Positions 30,652 through 41,963 of a stretch of DNA of 64,000 nucleotides are shown here, piece after piece. The translations under genes were made by a program, and so were the position numbers. The stretch is from the NCBI GenBank assembly GCA_963969345.1, contig OZ017766.1, positions 10,416,001 through 10,480,000 on the forward strand, read 5' to 3'. Position 1 is the stretch's first letter; every line of letters starts with the position of its first letter. The notes beneath the pieces were generated by a model. It did no database searches. It saw nothing but the letters and a program-made list of their open reading frames with translations, and was not told the DNA's origin. Source of the DNA: Turbatrix aceti (Eukaryota; Nematoda; Chromadorea; Rhabditida; Panagrolaimidae).

Positions 30652-33498
30652 TTATTTCCAAAAACGCTTCAGATTTCTAAAATATTCTTCTGTCTCAAGC
30701 ACGGGATTTCTCGGATGTACACGATTTGAGCGATTGAGATGAAAAGGTCGTGTTTTGATTCTAGACAATAGTTTGTCGTTGAAGCAATCTCGCATTCTTT
30801 TGGAAAAACAAAAACCTGCGTAGACATAAAAAATTGCTGTGAGAGGTAGAATGATATTTTTCAGGTTCTAAAATAATTTTTATAAGTAAATGTAAAACGT
30901 TTAAAATTTTATCAAACAATTTTTTTTACCTGTAATTGGATTCCTTGCACATCAGATATTATTTCATTCACAAATGCGTATTTTAGAATAGGATCCGCAA
31001 TGATACAAATAACTTTCATAACTCCAAATCCAATAATCTGAATTCCAATTGCTCTGGTGATTTGAATATTTTCAATTTGCTGATATCTCTTTGCAACGTG
31101 GCACTGGGATCTGGCGTTCTTGACACTGTTGAAGATTTTTATACCTTTACGATTAATTTTGTACAGTAAAACACAGATGACCACAACAATGAAAATGACG
31201 ATAACTATTTCCAAAATTCTGATATGCCAATGTTCGTTGATGAAAGCATTGCAACTTGTCATGGGTTCTGGGTGATTTGAAAATATTTCAGGAAAGTACT
31301 GTATAGCCAAAATGAAAGAAAAAAGGGGTAATACAGTGGATTGCAAAATTATAGGACCACCCCTAAAATTGACGATTCCAGCTTTCGTTCATAAGTTAGG
31401 TGAATTCTGCTTTCAGATATGAATTCAGGGGCCCAGAAAACCCTATTGCCGTTGCGAATGTGCCAGGATGTTGCTCGGGTAGAACAAAAATATACAATTT
31501 TTGAATTTGGGGTGTTGCAAAATTATAGGACCACCCCAAGAAAAAATGATTTTACAATTGAAAATGCAGTCTGTAACGACTCTGAGTGCATTGTGCAGTC
31601 CCAAAAAGTTAGTTTATCATTAAAAATGTTGATATCCGCGCTGCCGATCTGAGCTTTGATGGTCTGAATACCCTTAGGTAGTTTTAGTATCCCCAACATC
31701 AATTATGGTATCCTGGAGGTCAGAAATGATGTCGCATTGCCAACCATTGTTACTAATTACTTTGTCATGATTGTACTGCTAATTTTCAAACCGATACAGA
31801 CCGGGAATTTATGTACACTGACTGCGAAAATCGCTTTTTTGAACCCGGGGTTCTCCCCCGAGGCCCCTGTTCCAGTGAATCAGGGCGCGTTTTGTTCGTA
31901 AAAAAATTTTCATGCGAGGGTTTGGTACTGGAACTTGTAGTACGGATTATATAAGTCATTTTGGCAACTTGCACAGTTCACCTGACGGGTAGCGTGCACA
32001 GTGCAAAGTGCAACGTGCAAGCAGATCCTATAACGGATTTGAGCCCGACATAAACATCGGCCATTTCTGCGCCAACCTGTGTTCCGAACCATATAAATGA
32101 CCGGAAGGGAACAAATTTGTATCGTAGCATAAAACAAAATTGTGTAGAAGATGCTTTAGTCATGAAAAATTTTTGTGGCTTTGTTTTCGTTGTATAGCTG
32201 GGGGCTTCTCGTAATTCAGAAAACGCGACGCTTCACATCGGCTTCGCGGCATGCCGGGTGAATTGTGCAAGTTGCCAAAATGCTCAACATAATCACTGTT
32301 ACACGTTTCAATACCAAACCCTCGCATGAAATTTTTTTTACGAACAAAACGCGCCCTGATTCACTGGAACAGGGGCCTCGGGGGAGAACCCCAGGTTCAA
32401 AAAAGCGATTTTCGCAGTCAGTGTACATAAATTCCCGGTCTGTATCGGTTTGAAAATTAGCAGTACAATCATGACAAAGTAATTAGTAACAATGGTTGGC
32501 AATGCGACATCATTTCTGACCTCCAGGATACCATAATTGATGTTGGGGATACTAAAACTACCTAAGGGTATTCAGACCATCAAAGCTCAGATCGGCAGCG
32601 CGGATATCAACATTTTTAATGATAAACTAACTTTTTGGGACTGCACAATGCACTCAGAGTCGTTACAGACTGCATTTTCAATTGTAAAATCATTTTTTCT
32701 TGGGGTGGTCCTATAATTTTGCAACACCCCAAATTCAAAAATTGTATATTTTTGTTCTACCCGAGCAACATCCTGGCACATTCGCAACGGCAATAGGGTT
32801 TTCTGGGCCCCTGAATTCATATCTGAAAGCAGAATTCACCTAACTTATGAACGAAAGCTGGAATCGTCAATTTTAGGGGTGGTCCTATAATTTTGCAATC
32901 CACTGTATGAACTGAAAACAAATTTTTTTTCACCTGCAGCAGTGTTTTAGTTCGAAAAACTTACCGGTGACATCCAAAGTGCAATTGACGTCGGCAAATG
33001 CTTCCAACTTTCGTAAAACTCATTTTTTATCGTAGCAATGATTCTTTCGATGGCGACAACAAGAAATATAGAAGTAATAAATTTGTCTGAGAAATTTTGT
33101 GTTTGTAATTGCAGATTACAGTAATTCATAGTCACAGAAAAATAACAATTGATAACATTATTTTTGGAGACTGTCATGAAATTATCTGGACGATACGAAA
33201 ACACAGTAACAAATGTTTGTATTAAATCAAAAAGTCGAAAACAACTTCCTAAAATATATACAGTTGTTAGGAAAGCCAATAAAATTTGTAAATTATTATG
33301 AAGGGTTTTGTTGACAACGCAACAGTAGAAATAGACAAAAAGCGCAACCACAGCGATAAGTTCTAAAAAAATATTGACAACTTTTGCGGTTAAAATTAAT
33401 CCGTTTTCATAGACTGTTTTGGACAAAATACAGTTTTCAATAATTGCTGTTACCACAGCTTGAACTTTAAGTTTAAAACTTTTATCGGTAACATTCAT
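30652..33498 (-). pseudogene. Chemoreceptor gene (B) broken by MITE in exon 2
   Basis: A seven-helix chemoreceptor of the same family as the three intact neighbours. Exon 1 is 32965-33498, exon 2 is 32906-32911 plus 30930-31333, exon 3 is 30652-30867. Motifs: VVAIERIIATIKNEFYESW after helix 3, VAKRYQQIENIQI before helix 6, FYVYAGFCFSKRMRDCF near the end. The foldback element 31334-32905 sits six coding bases after the exon 2 splice acceptor (TTCATA, then the element, then TTACCC). Without it the gene would have an open frame of about 385 codons. A cryptic TTTTAG acceptor in the element arm next to exon 2 would shift the frame, so normal splicing cannot rescue it. The break looks recent, because the rest shows no decay. 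Confidence 0.85.
31334..32905. mobile_element. Tc1-type IR/DR foldback element, family 2, copy 1
   Basis: A 1,572-bp element with TA duplications at 31332-31333 and 32906-32907 and ends CAGTGGATTGCAAAATTATA. Arms of about 650 bp are inverted copies around a spacer of about 270 bp. An internal second motif TTGCAAAATTATAGGACC begins at 31515, about 175 bp inside the end, repeating the IR/DR plan of the family 1 element at 16.6 kb. It is the same family and length as the copy at 42096. No transposase is encoded. It interrupts a coding exon of chemoreceptor B. Confidence 0.93.
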
Positions 33499-33681
33499 TT
33501 CGCTGCGATGAACTTGATACCGTACTAAATCCAAAAATTTCAAATATGATACAATAAATCGTTAACAATATACGTATGAAAATCTAATGCACTAACACAG
33601 CTTCGAGAACCCAATTTGCCGTTGTGTGGGCTTTTAATCAAACAGAATAAATCAACCAAAGGGCTGTCAGCTTACTTCTGT

Positions 33682-33692
33682 TTTCACCTGTT
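33682..33692 (-). promoter_or_regulatory. E-box upstream of chemoreceptor B
   Basis: TTTCACCTGTT on the plus strand, 184 bp before the start codon of the broken receptor. It matches the WWYCACSTGYY E-box described upstream of C. elegans chemoreceptor genes expressed in ADL neurons. An LTR retrotransposon is inserted 11 bp further upstream. Confidence 0.6.
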
Positions 33693-33703
33693 TGTATACA
33701 TAT

Positions 33704-33879
33704 TGTCGCGAACGCGAGGCATCATGCCGATTCCCACTCGCATTTGCATATCACTTCTCTTTTTCTCTTCCCTATCTCCGGGCCGTCAGGCGGCCCGGGG
33801 TTTGTCCCTCTGTGTACTCTGGAATAAATTGGGCTTGTATCTTGCGACTCTTGACACCCAGTGGATACCTGCCCCCACA
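33704..33879 (+). repeat. 5' LTR
   Basis: 176-bp direct repeat, TG...CA bounded, containing the palindromic GGGCCGTCAGGCGGCCCGGG and an AATAAA at about 33823. Confidence 0.93.
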
Positions 33880-34251
33880 TTTGGTGCATCGGCCATCTCG
33901 GTACGGTCACCCGCAGGCGCCGAGAATTCTACCACTGACACCGACCCTACCGTTTCCGTCGTCACATCGCGACCACCTTCGCCCGAGCACTGGCAAGCGA
34001 GGGTGTAATCTGGAAGAAAGGTTGGCCGATTTCGTAAGCACGGGCATCGATGTTCCCGCTTTCTTTTGTATTTTAAACTTCTTTTTCGTTTTTTTGGCGT
34101 TAACGTTTTACTTCTCTTCTGCGCGTATTTTGTTGGCGCTCATTTTTTCAATTTTATTTTGGTCCTTGGTACCATTTTTTCCGGTCACTTGTACCGTTTC
34201 ATTTTTCTTCTTTCACACTTCTTTTTTGTACACAACACTCCATTTTTTATC

Positions 34252-35979
34252 ATGACGCTAACAGAAACAGATCTGCGTCAAAAACCAATAAACAAGCAAT
34301 TGCAACTATTGCGTTTCCACATGCGAGATTTAGGCATACTTCTAGAGTTAATACCGCAAGCGCTTAGCACCATACCCATAGATCAGTCCTTAGTCCGAAT
34401 ACGATGCAAGGACGCGCAGGATGTGATTAGGCAAGCCGAAAAGTGCAAGGAAGAAGTGCGCGAGCGACTACTCGAATACCGCGAGTCTGACTATGACACG
34501 GTAGAACAAAAAGTATTCGGAGCACTCTATGATTACAGCATGGCACGCGGGCGATTAGAAGTTTTCATAAACCGCGGTAGAGCAGTAGCGGCCGTCCAGC
34601 AGGCGCGTGAACCATCAATAGCTAACTCAGTACGCAATCCTTCAATCCAATCCCCAAGCGCGCGTTCAGTAGGCCATCCAGAGCGCAAACTTTCGGTCAC
34701 ACAACCAGCGAGCAAGGTTTCTGTTGTTCATCAGGCGCACAAACTTTCCGCAGTACAACGCACTTCAGTAGTCATTCCAGTCGCACAACCAGCGAGCAAG
34801 GCTTCAATAGGTATTCAAAAGCGCGTGCTTCCAAATTTTGGCTCCGGACGCACAAGTTTACTACCCGTCCAGGTACGCGAGGTAGCGATCAGTCAGCAGA
34901 CGCATCAGTCTTCAGATTCCGTTTTCGTGGTTCAGTCGAAACGCAAATTTTCCGAATCGCAGGCTAGTACGGACGTCCACCAGTCGCGATCTTCACAAGG
35001 TCTTACCGACGTTAGCCGAGTAATTCCCAAAATTGAATCAGACGCGCAAAACAAATTTTATAGTAACACGGCTAACAATACCACCGCCGTTTCGGTAAAG
35101 GCTGTCAAACTGCCACCGGACAAACACGACATCTCTTCCGTACAGAAAGTCGGGGAGTTTTCCGAAAAACATGGCGAGCTAGTTGAAGCACCAAAACGGC
35201 CTAAGCCAATATGTCTGCGCAACGATCCACGAGATCCAGAAAAACGCACGGTTTTGGACAAAACAAACAGGGACGAATTCAGTATTTTTCCACCTGTTGC
35301 TAAATTACCTCGCGCCGCCAAAAAGCGTAAAAAATCTTTGCCCCAGTTTACGGACCCAACTAATCCGAAGGCACGCATCCGAGCGTCGCTGTGCGTGGCC
35401 CGACGTAAGCAGTTTCAAGGTCTATCAACATCGGTTTCTACGGCATCACCCATCAATCAAATATTCCGTTACTTCTACACAAAACGTCAACTCTCGCTAG
35501 TTCCGAAGATTCGTACGATATTTTTCGCTATCCAGCAACATCAGTCGATCGTAATGCTTCAACGTCAGATCCGTTGGTTTCTTATAACTGTTTCTTGCCC
35601 TTCTTTCCCCTTCCTCATACTGCCCAGAGAGATCCTCATTGCAATTGTTTTCTTGTCTTCCAAACCCTTTCCCCCCTCATCCCCCAACAGGTACAGGAGC
35701 GTGGTAGGGTGCCATACGGTTGATAAAACGTACTGGCAAGGCAGAAAGTTTGAGCGACTCATCGCCTTTACCAAACAGGCTCTCGTCAAGAAGTTTGGTA
35801 GGAGGCACACCACGAATCCTCCGGAAAGCCCTGGCAACTCATCCAGGCATCAACCATTTGATCCCCCACCCGCCTGGCCGCGGCGCCCAAGGGCCGGTCC
35901 TGAAAACGGACCAGCAGCACATGCATCGTGCGAGGCCTTCCCCTGGTCGACTCAAACATGGACCAGAGCAACTCACTAA
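34252..35979 (+). CDS. Gag-like protein of the LTR element
   Basis: From the ATG at 34252 the frame runs 575 codons; an upstream extension to 34066 is hydrophobic and unlikely to be translated. The N-terminal ~110 residues are predicted helical and charged (DLRQKPINKQLQLLRF, KCKEEVRERLLEYRES), as in retrotransposon Gag. A Ser/Gln/Val-rich linker follows, with a recurring QPASK motif (VTQPASKVSV, VAQPASKASI), then a basic region (RAAKKRKKSLPQF). Beyond about codon 400 the composition changes to strongly hydrophobic and then Pro/Arg-rich, and another frame (35720-36061) ending RRIRKMLAPAGG resembles the C-terminal tail of a BEL/Pao or gypsy Pol. This suggests an internal deletion that joined gag to the end of pol. 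No zinc knuckle is seen. Confidence 0.7.
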   Translation: MTLTETDLRQKPINKQLQLLRFHMRDLGILLELIPQALSTIPIDQSLVRIRCKDAQDVIRQAEKCKEEVRERLLEYRESDYDTVEQKVFGALYDYSMARGRLEVFINRGRAVAAVQQAREPSIANSVRNPSIQSPSARSVGHPERKLSVTQPASKVSVVHQAHKLSAVQRTSVVIPVAQPASKASIGIQKRVLPNFGSGRTSLLPVQVREVAISQQTHQSSDSVFVVQSKRKFSESQASTDVHQSRSSQGLTDVSRVIPKIESDAQNKFYSNTANNTTAVSVKAVKLPPDKHDISSVQKVGEFSEKHGELVEAPKRPKPICLRNDPRDPEKRTVLDKTNRDEFSIFPPVAKLPRAAKKRKKSLPQFTDPTNPKARIRASLCVARRKQFQGLSTSVSTASPINQIFRYFYTKRQLSLVPKIRTIFFAIQQHQSIVMLQRQIRWFLITVSCPSFPFLILPREILIAIVFLSSKPFPPSSPNRYRSVVGCHTVDKTYWQGRKFERLIAFTKQALVKKFGRRHTTNPPESPGNSSRHQPFDPPPAWPRRPRAGPENGPAAHASCEAFPWSTQTWTRATH

Positions 35980-36176
35980 TCTCGAGACTGGCAATCTCAC
36001 GGCGCAACGCTCGTCGAAGAGCAGACGAATCCGCAAGATGTTAGCTCCTGCTGGAGGCTAAACCAGGGCGTCGAAATCTTCCGCTTTTGGTCATCATCAC
36101 GTTTCCTAATCCCTGTTCCCTCTTTGATTGTACTCCCGTCTTTCTCGTCTTTTTGCCCCTTGTGCCCTGGCCCCAG

Positions 36177-36352
36177 TGTCGCGAACGCGAGGCATCATGC
36201 CGATTCCCACTCGCATTTGCATATCACTTCTCTTTTTCTCTTCCCTATCTCCGGGCCGTCAGGCGGCCCGGGGTTTGTCCCTCTGTGTACTCTGGAATAA
36301 ATTGGGCTTGTATCTTGCGACTCTTGACACCCAGTGGATACCTGCCCCCACA
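36177..36352 (+). repeat. 3' LTR
   Basis: Apparently identical to the 5' LTR over 176 bp. I do not see a convincing polypurine tract directly before it (the preceding bases are GCCCTGGCCCCAG), which is unusual. Confidence 0.92.
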
Positions 36353-36516
36353 CATATTTATATATTTCATATTCACCATTCAACAGTAAATCGATGATAC
36401 AAAAATGTGTTCCTATCCGTTGTCATAATTTTAATACCCCGATTAAATTTTTTCGTTACAAATTTTTATGCTTCTTTTTATTTATTTTCACAAAATATTT
36501 TACAGATTGAATTTTT

Positions 36517-37763
36517 TTATTGCCACGCGCGTTCAAGAATTTTAAAATATTCTTCGGTTTCAATCACAGGATTTCTTGGATGCACACGATTAGAGCGACT
36601 TGGATGCCAAAATCGTAAATTGATTTTAGATAATAATCTATCGTTGAAACAATCTTTCATTCTTTTAGAAAAACGAAAACCTGCATAGACGTAAAAAATG
36701 GCTGTAAGAGGTAACAGAAGATTTTTGACGTTCTAAAAATTTCTGATTTGTTAAAATTGTTTTTATACTATTTTTTAAATTGTTTTTACCTGTAATAAAA
36801 TTATTATCACAACTGATATCATTTTTTTAACGGCTATGTATTCTACAATAGGATCCGCAATGATAAAGATAATTTTCATAATTCCAAATCCAACCATCTG
36901 AGATCCAACTGCGCTTGTGATTTGAACGTTTTCAATTTGCTGAAACCTCTGCGCAACGTGGCACTGAGATTCGGCATTGTTGACACTATCGAATACTTTT
37001 GTAGCTTTACGATTGATTTTGTACATAATTATTACAGAAATGATAACAATAATGTTGATTACTATTTCCCAAATTCTTATACGCCATTTGCTATCAATTA
37101 ATGTATTGCAACTTGCAACGCGTTCATCTCGTGAAAACAAATGTGGAAAATTTAGAAAAACCAAAATGAAAAAATAAGTTGGAAGAATGAACTAAAAAAT
37201 TTATAAATATTTAGTACATTGACCAAAAACTAATACTTAAAAAAAAGTACCGGTGATATCAAAAGTGCAATAGTTGACGGCCAATGTTTCCAACTTTCAT
37301 AAGACTTGTTTTTCATCGTTGCAATGACACGCTCAATGGCGACGACAAAAAATGTAGAAATACAAAACTTGTCCAAAAAATAGTGCACTTGAACTTGCAC
37401 ATTACAATAATTCTTCGAGACAGAAAAATAGCAATAAAGTTTATCATCTGCAGTTTTTATAAAAAATTTATCTGTCTTTAAATTAATTACCGTAATCATT
37501 GTTTGTATTATATCAAATATTCGAAAAAAGATTCCAAAAATAAAGGCTGATGTTAACAAAGCTAATAAAAGTCGTAAATTATGATGAAGATTTTTATTGA
37601 GGATACAACAGTAAAAGTATACACAGAGCAAAGATAGGGCAATAAGTTCCAAAAAAAAATCCACAAATTTTGTAGCTAGGATAAATTTATCTTCATGGAG
37701 TGTTTTCCATAATATACATCCATTTATTAGTGCCATTGTTGAAGTTACAACAGTGCTATTCAT
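36517..37763 (-). CDS. Serpentine chemoreceptor (C), Sre-like
   Basis: Three exons (37251-37763, 36790-37191, 36517-36732) give 376 residues with seven hydrophobic segments. The block FFVVAIERVIATMKNKSYES after helix 3 and AQRYQQIENVQITS after helix 5 match the ERxxAT...YE and RYQxxEN patterns of nematode Sre receptors, with Sra-superfamily resemblance. The third exon starts in the seventh-helix region with FYVYAGFRFSKRMKDCF. Such receptors detect water-borne or volatile cues at sensory cilia. The start MNST fits the MNNTT starts of its neighbours. Its 5' E-box has one mismatch. The gene appears intact and is a tandem duplicate of D and E. Confidence 0.87.
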
Positions 37764-37883
37764 GTTTACCGAAATGCGTATAAAAATGATACGCAAACAC
37801 AGAAAAAGTTGTTATACATAATGTCTTTTTTTCTTGAGAGAAAAGGAAATGTGTTAATGCAAAAGTTGTCTTTTTTGTACCTC

Positions 37884-37894
37884 TTTCACCTGTA
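37884..37894 (-). promoter_or_regulatory. E-box upstream of chemoreceptor C
   Basis: TTTCACCTGTA, about 120 bp before the start codon. It matches the CACCTG core and all but the last base of the ADL-type E-box. Confidence 0.55.
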
Positions 37895-38329
37895 CATACA
37901 CCTACGCATAGGAGTCGATTCATGCTTGAGTCAAAGCAGTATATTATTCAGTCGAACTGCAAAGAAGATACATTGTATTTGTATCCTTTACCTTAAACTA
38001 GGATAATTATACCGAAAAAATAGATGCGCTTTGTCCACCTGCTTACGCAAAACGGTTGAATTACCAATATCATTTACATTGCATTTTTTAAGGAGATGCA
38101 GAGAAAGAGAACCTGTCCCGGACCAAGGCAGAACATTTTTGCGCAGTTGATTTTGGACAAAAAGAAAAGTTTACTACCACGCTGTTTGGCAGCGAAAAGT
38201 AAGGAGAAGGTCTGGCTGTCACTTATTTCTATTTATTTATAAATAGTTTATACTCTTATTTCTTTTTTTTATAACAGGACAGAATAAATCAAAAAAAAAA
38301 GTTTTGTCTTTCTTTTGAAACAAATTTTA

Positions 38330-39582
38330 TCATTTCCAGGAACGTTTCAAATTTTTGAAATGTTCTTCAGTTTCGAGTAAACGATTTGTTGGACGCACAC
38401 GATTTGAGCGACTCAAATGCAAAGGTTGTAGTCTGATCAGGGATAGAAGTTTTAGGTTGAGACAATCCTGCATTCTTTCGGAAAAACGAAAACCTGCGTA
38501 AACGTAAAAAATCGAGTTGATCGGAATCATAAGATTTTTTATGTTCTGAAATAACCATGTTAAACATAATTTGTGTTTGATTTTATTTTATTTACCTGTA
38601 ATAACATTGTGTGTACAACCGACAAAACATCATGTGTTCCAGCATACTGCAAAATAGGATCCGCAATGATAAAGATGATTTTCATGATTCCAAATACGAT
38701 AATCTGAGATCCAATTGTTTCGGTGATTTGTATGTTTTCAATTTGTTGGTATCGTTGTGCTAAATGGCTCTGGGATTTTGCATTTTTTACGCTGTCAAAA
38801 ACTTTTGTAGCATTACTATTGAACTTGTACAGTATAACACAGATGCCTGTTGCAATGCCAATGACGGTAACGATGATAACTATTTCCAAAATTCTTATAT
38901 GCCAACTACCATCGACAAATACGTTGCATGCAATTGCGCGTTTTGGATTTGTTGAAAATTCTTGTGGAAAGTAGTGCAATAACAATATAAATAAGTAAAT
39001 TGGGATAATAAACTAAATAAAAAAGTCAAAAATTTTGTGCATACACAAAAATTTTGTGCATGCATCTAAAAAACGTACCGGTGACATCCAAAGTGCAATG
39101 GTTATCGGCAAATGCTTATAACGTTCGTACGACTTGTTTTTCATCGTTGCAATGACGCGTTCGATAGCGACGACAAGAAAAAAAGAAATGGTAAATTTAT
39201 CAACAAAGGATTGAACTTGCAATTGCACAATACAGTAATTCATTGCTACAGAAAAATAGCAATCATAATAACCATTTGTAATCGTAAGAAGATTATTTGG
39301 ATGAAATGAAATAATCAGTGTTTGTATCAAATCAAAGATACGGAAACAGTTTCCACAAAGAAGCACGGCGGTTAAAAACGCCAGTAAAAATCGTAAATTA
39401 TGATGAAGGGTTTTGTTGGCGATACAACAGTAAAAGTAGACAAAAAGCAAAATCAGAGCAATCAATTCGAGAAAAAAGCCCGCAAATTTTGCTGTCAATA
39501 TAAACCCGTCATAATACAGCGTTTTTGACAACTCGCACCATTCGGCAAATTCATTCAAAAGGTCTTCCGTGGTGTTATTCAT
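38330..39582 (-). CDS. Serpentine chemoreceptor (D), Sre-like
   Basis: Exons 39079-39582, 38596-39012 and 38330-38545 encode 378 residues. Start MNNTTEDLLNEFAEW has an N-glycosylation-type NNT at the extracellular N-terminus, as expected of a receptor. Helix 1 is FILTAKFAGFFLELIALILL. LVVAIERVIATMKNKSYERY and LAQRYQQIENIQITETIG carry the family motifs, and the end HFKNLKRSWK is shared with copy E. Intron positions are identical to those of the other copies: after the SP codons of MSP(V) and before the NIKNLM codons. It is intact. It is most similar to E by eye, so the D/E pair is likely the youngest duplication. Confidence 0.88.
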
Positions 39583-39767
39583 TTTTTCAAACTAAAACGG
39601 TAAAACTACAGCGGTAAAATATACCGTGAAATCGTTACACCGAAAAAATATAATGCTATATTTATGTTATATGTCAAGAGACAGAAGAGTGTTGAGTAAT
39701 CAAAAAACATAGGCACTAATAAAACAAAAAAAAATATCATCGAGAACGGTTGTCTGCTTACTGTACT

Positions 39768-39778
39768 TTTCACCTGTC
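39768..39778 (-). promoter_or_regulatory. E-box upstream of chemoreceptor D
   Basis: TTTCACCTGTC, 186 bp before the start codon, preceded by GGTTGTCTGCTTACTG, a block that recurs in altered form before copies B and E. Confidence 0.6.
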
Positions 39779-39929
39779 CGTTATATACAATTTTTATATT
39801 TAGGCACAAAGCATACAACACTGTAATAATGTTTACCTTTTATATTCATATCAACCAATTAACAGCTTTTCGACATGCCGCATTTATTTATTTCAAAACA
39901 AAAAAAAATTTTAATGCAAAAAAAATTCA

Positions 39930-41358
39930 TTACTTCCAGGAACGTTTCAGATTTTTGAAATGTTCTTCCGTATCAAAAATACGATTTGTTGGACGCACAC
40001 GATTTGACCGTTTCATTTGCAAAGGTTGTAATCTTAGTTTGGAAAGAAGCTTGTGATTAAAGCAATCTCGCATTCGTTCAGAAAAATGAAATCCAGCGTA
40101 AACGTAAAAAATTGAATTTAAAGGAAGCAGAAGATTTTTGACGTTCTGAAACAATAATTTTAATTTTAATTTTTGAAGCATCTAAAGTATGTATTTTACC
40201 TGTAATAACATGATATGGACGATTGAAATAACAACATTTGTGTCAAAATATATCAAAATAGGATCCGCAATGATGAATATAATTTTCATGATTCCAAATA
40301 TAATAATCTGAGATCCAATTGTTTCAGTGATTTGTATGTTTTCAATTTGTTGATATCGTTGTGCTAAATGACACTGTGATCTCGAATTTTCGACGCCGTC
40401 AAAAACTTTTGACGCTTTGCGATTAATTTTGTACAGTATGATACAGATTATTGTTACGATTACAATTACGGTAATAATGATGATTATTTCCAAAATTCTT
40501 ATATTCCAACTGCTGTTGATAAACACGTTGCAAGCTTGTTTGCGTACTTGATTTGTTGAAAATTCTTGTGGAAAGTATTGACAAAACAAGATGAATAGGT
40601 AAGTTGGGAGAATGAACTAAAAATAATAACGTTTATTACGCAAATAAATATGTTTTTGCCATATTTTGAACTGCTTTTTATTTAACTCTGTTACGATTGT
40701 TACAAATTTAATGTTTTCGTGCAAAAAACACAAAAAAACAACATTTTTGTAAAAATATTACTCTTAATACTTTTAATGTATTAAAAGTAATACATTAAAT
40801 ACTACTTTAAAGTTTAATTATTTTTTGTTAGAATACGCTAAAAAAACGTACCGGTGATACCCAAAGTGTCACAGAAGTTACCCAATGCTTCCAACTTTCA
40901 TAGGATTTGTGCTTTATCGTTGCAATGACTCGTTCGATAGAAACGACAAGAAATATTGAAATAATAAATTTATCAGTAAAATCTTGTGCTTGTAACAGCA
41001 CATTGCAATAACTCATAGTTACAGAAAAATAACAGTAAATGGTATCATTTGAGTACAAAATAAAAAAATTATTTGGATGAAATGAAATAATCAGTGTTTG
41101 TATCGAATCAAAGATACGGAAACAGTTCCCACAAAAAAGCACGGCGGTTAAAAACGCCAGTAAAAATCGTAAATTATGATGAAGGGTTTTGTTGACGATA
41201 CAACAGAAAAAGTAAACAAAAAGCAAAATCAGAGCAATCAATTCCAGAAAAAAACCAGCAAATTTCGCCGTTAATATAAATCCGTCAACATAAAGCAATT
41301 TTGATAATGCGCACGTTTCAATAAAATCGTTTACAAGAGTATCAGTGGTGTTATTCAT
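39930..41358 (-). CDS. Serpentine chemoreceptor (E), Sre-like
   Basis: Exons 40852-41358, 40200-40616 and 39930-40145 encode 379 residues with the same architecture as D. Motifs: MNNTTDTLVNDF at the start, FFLELIALILLFVYFFCC in helix 1, LVVSIERVIATIKHKSYESW (Ser in place of Ala before the Glu-Arg), LAQRYQQIENIQITETIG, FYVYAGFHFSERMRDCF. Intron 1 (40617-40851) is longer than in the other intact copies and holds a TACATTAAA-type direct repeat around 40763-40800. The gene is intact and the most 5' member of the array on this strand. Upstream lies the minisatellite foldback. Confidence 0.88.
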
Positions 41359-41563
41359 TTTTCCAGGGTTTCAAGGGTTTCAATGGTGGTTTTGTTCAGA
41401 ATCAGTAACGCTAAAATCTGACTCTAGTATCTTACTCTGTTTAGTAAAGGAGACCGCTGATGTGAGTAACAAAAAATATACTCTGATACACAAACACAAA
41501 AAAGCACCCTATTTTCTAATAAAACAGAATAAATCAAGATAAAGGTTGTTTGCTTGCTGCCAC

Positions 41564-41574
41564 TTTCACCTGTT
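41564..41574 (-). promoter_or_regulatory. E-box upstream of chemoreceptor E
   Basis: TTTCACCTGTT, 206 bp before the start codon, in a block (ACAGAATAAATCAA, GGTTGTTTGCTTGCTG) shared with the promoter of copy B. Confidence 0.6.
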
Positions 41575-41963
41575 CATTGTACAATTTTTATCTTGCCGGG
41601 CCTGGCCGTTTGACTTTTTTGTAAGGTCAGTCGTGCTAATGTATAACAATCCTCATCTGACATCATAATCATAAATGTTTCTCTAAAACAATTTTTTTCA
41701 TAAATGCAAAACTGATCGCAATGGAATCAGCTTTTGAAAAATGTCAGAAAACGAGCTCTAATTCCTCCAAACGTGCAGAACTTACAGAACAAACGCGCGC
41801 GCGCTTTCATCTTATTTTGTTTCACTGCTTCGCGCGCGTGCAAATAATAGATATAATACCGTTCTGGCGCACCTTTTCGACCATTCTTAATTTTCTCATT
41901 CTTAAGCCATTTTAAAAGCCAGTCTGTGACAGGATTTCGGACCGACGACCCCGTGAAAAAAAC
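41575..41963. other. Intergenic
   Basis: No supported gene. A CGCGCGCGC run near 41795 and a 64-codon frame without domain or splice support are all I see. Confidence 0.4.

Larger units (their letters stand above)
33704..36352 (+). mobile_element. Complete LTR retrotransposon, no RT
   Basis: A 2,649-bp element with two 176-bp LTRs (33704-33879 and 36177-36352) that appear identical, each starting TGTCGCGAACG and ending GCCCCCACA. The flanks are the perfect 5-bp duplication CATAT (33699-33703 and 36353-36357). A primer-binding-like TGGTGCATCGGCC starts two bases after the 5' LTR, and each LTR contains GGAATAAATT as a possible polyadenylation signal. The interior codes for one long frame but no reverse transcriptase, integrase or protease. 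Identical LTRs imply recent insertion, so it must have moved with enzymes from elsewhere. Confidence 0.95.
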
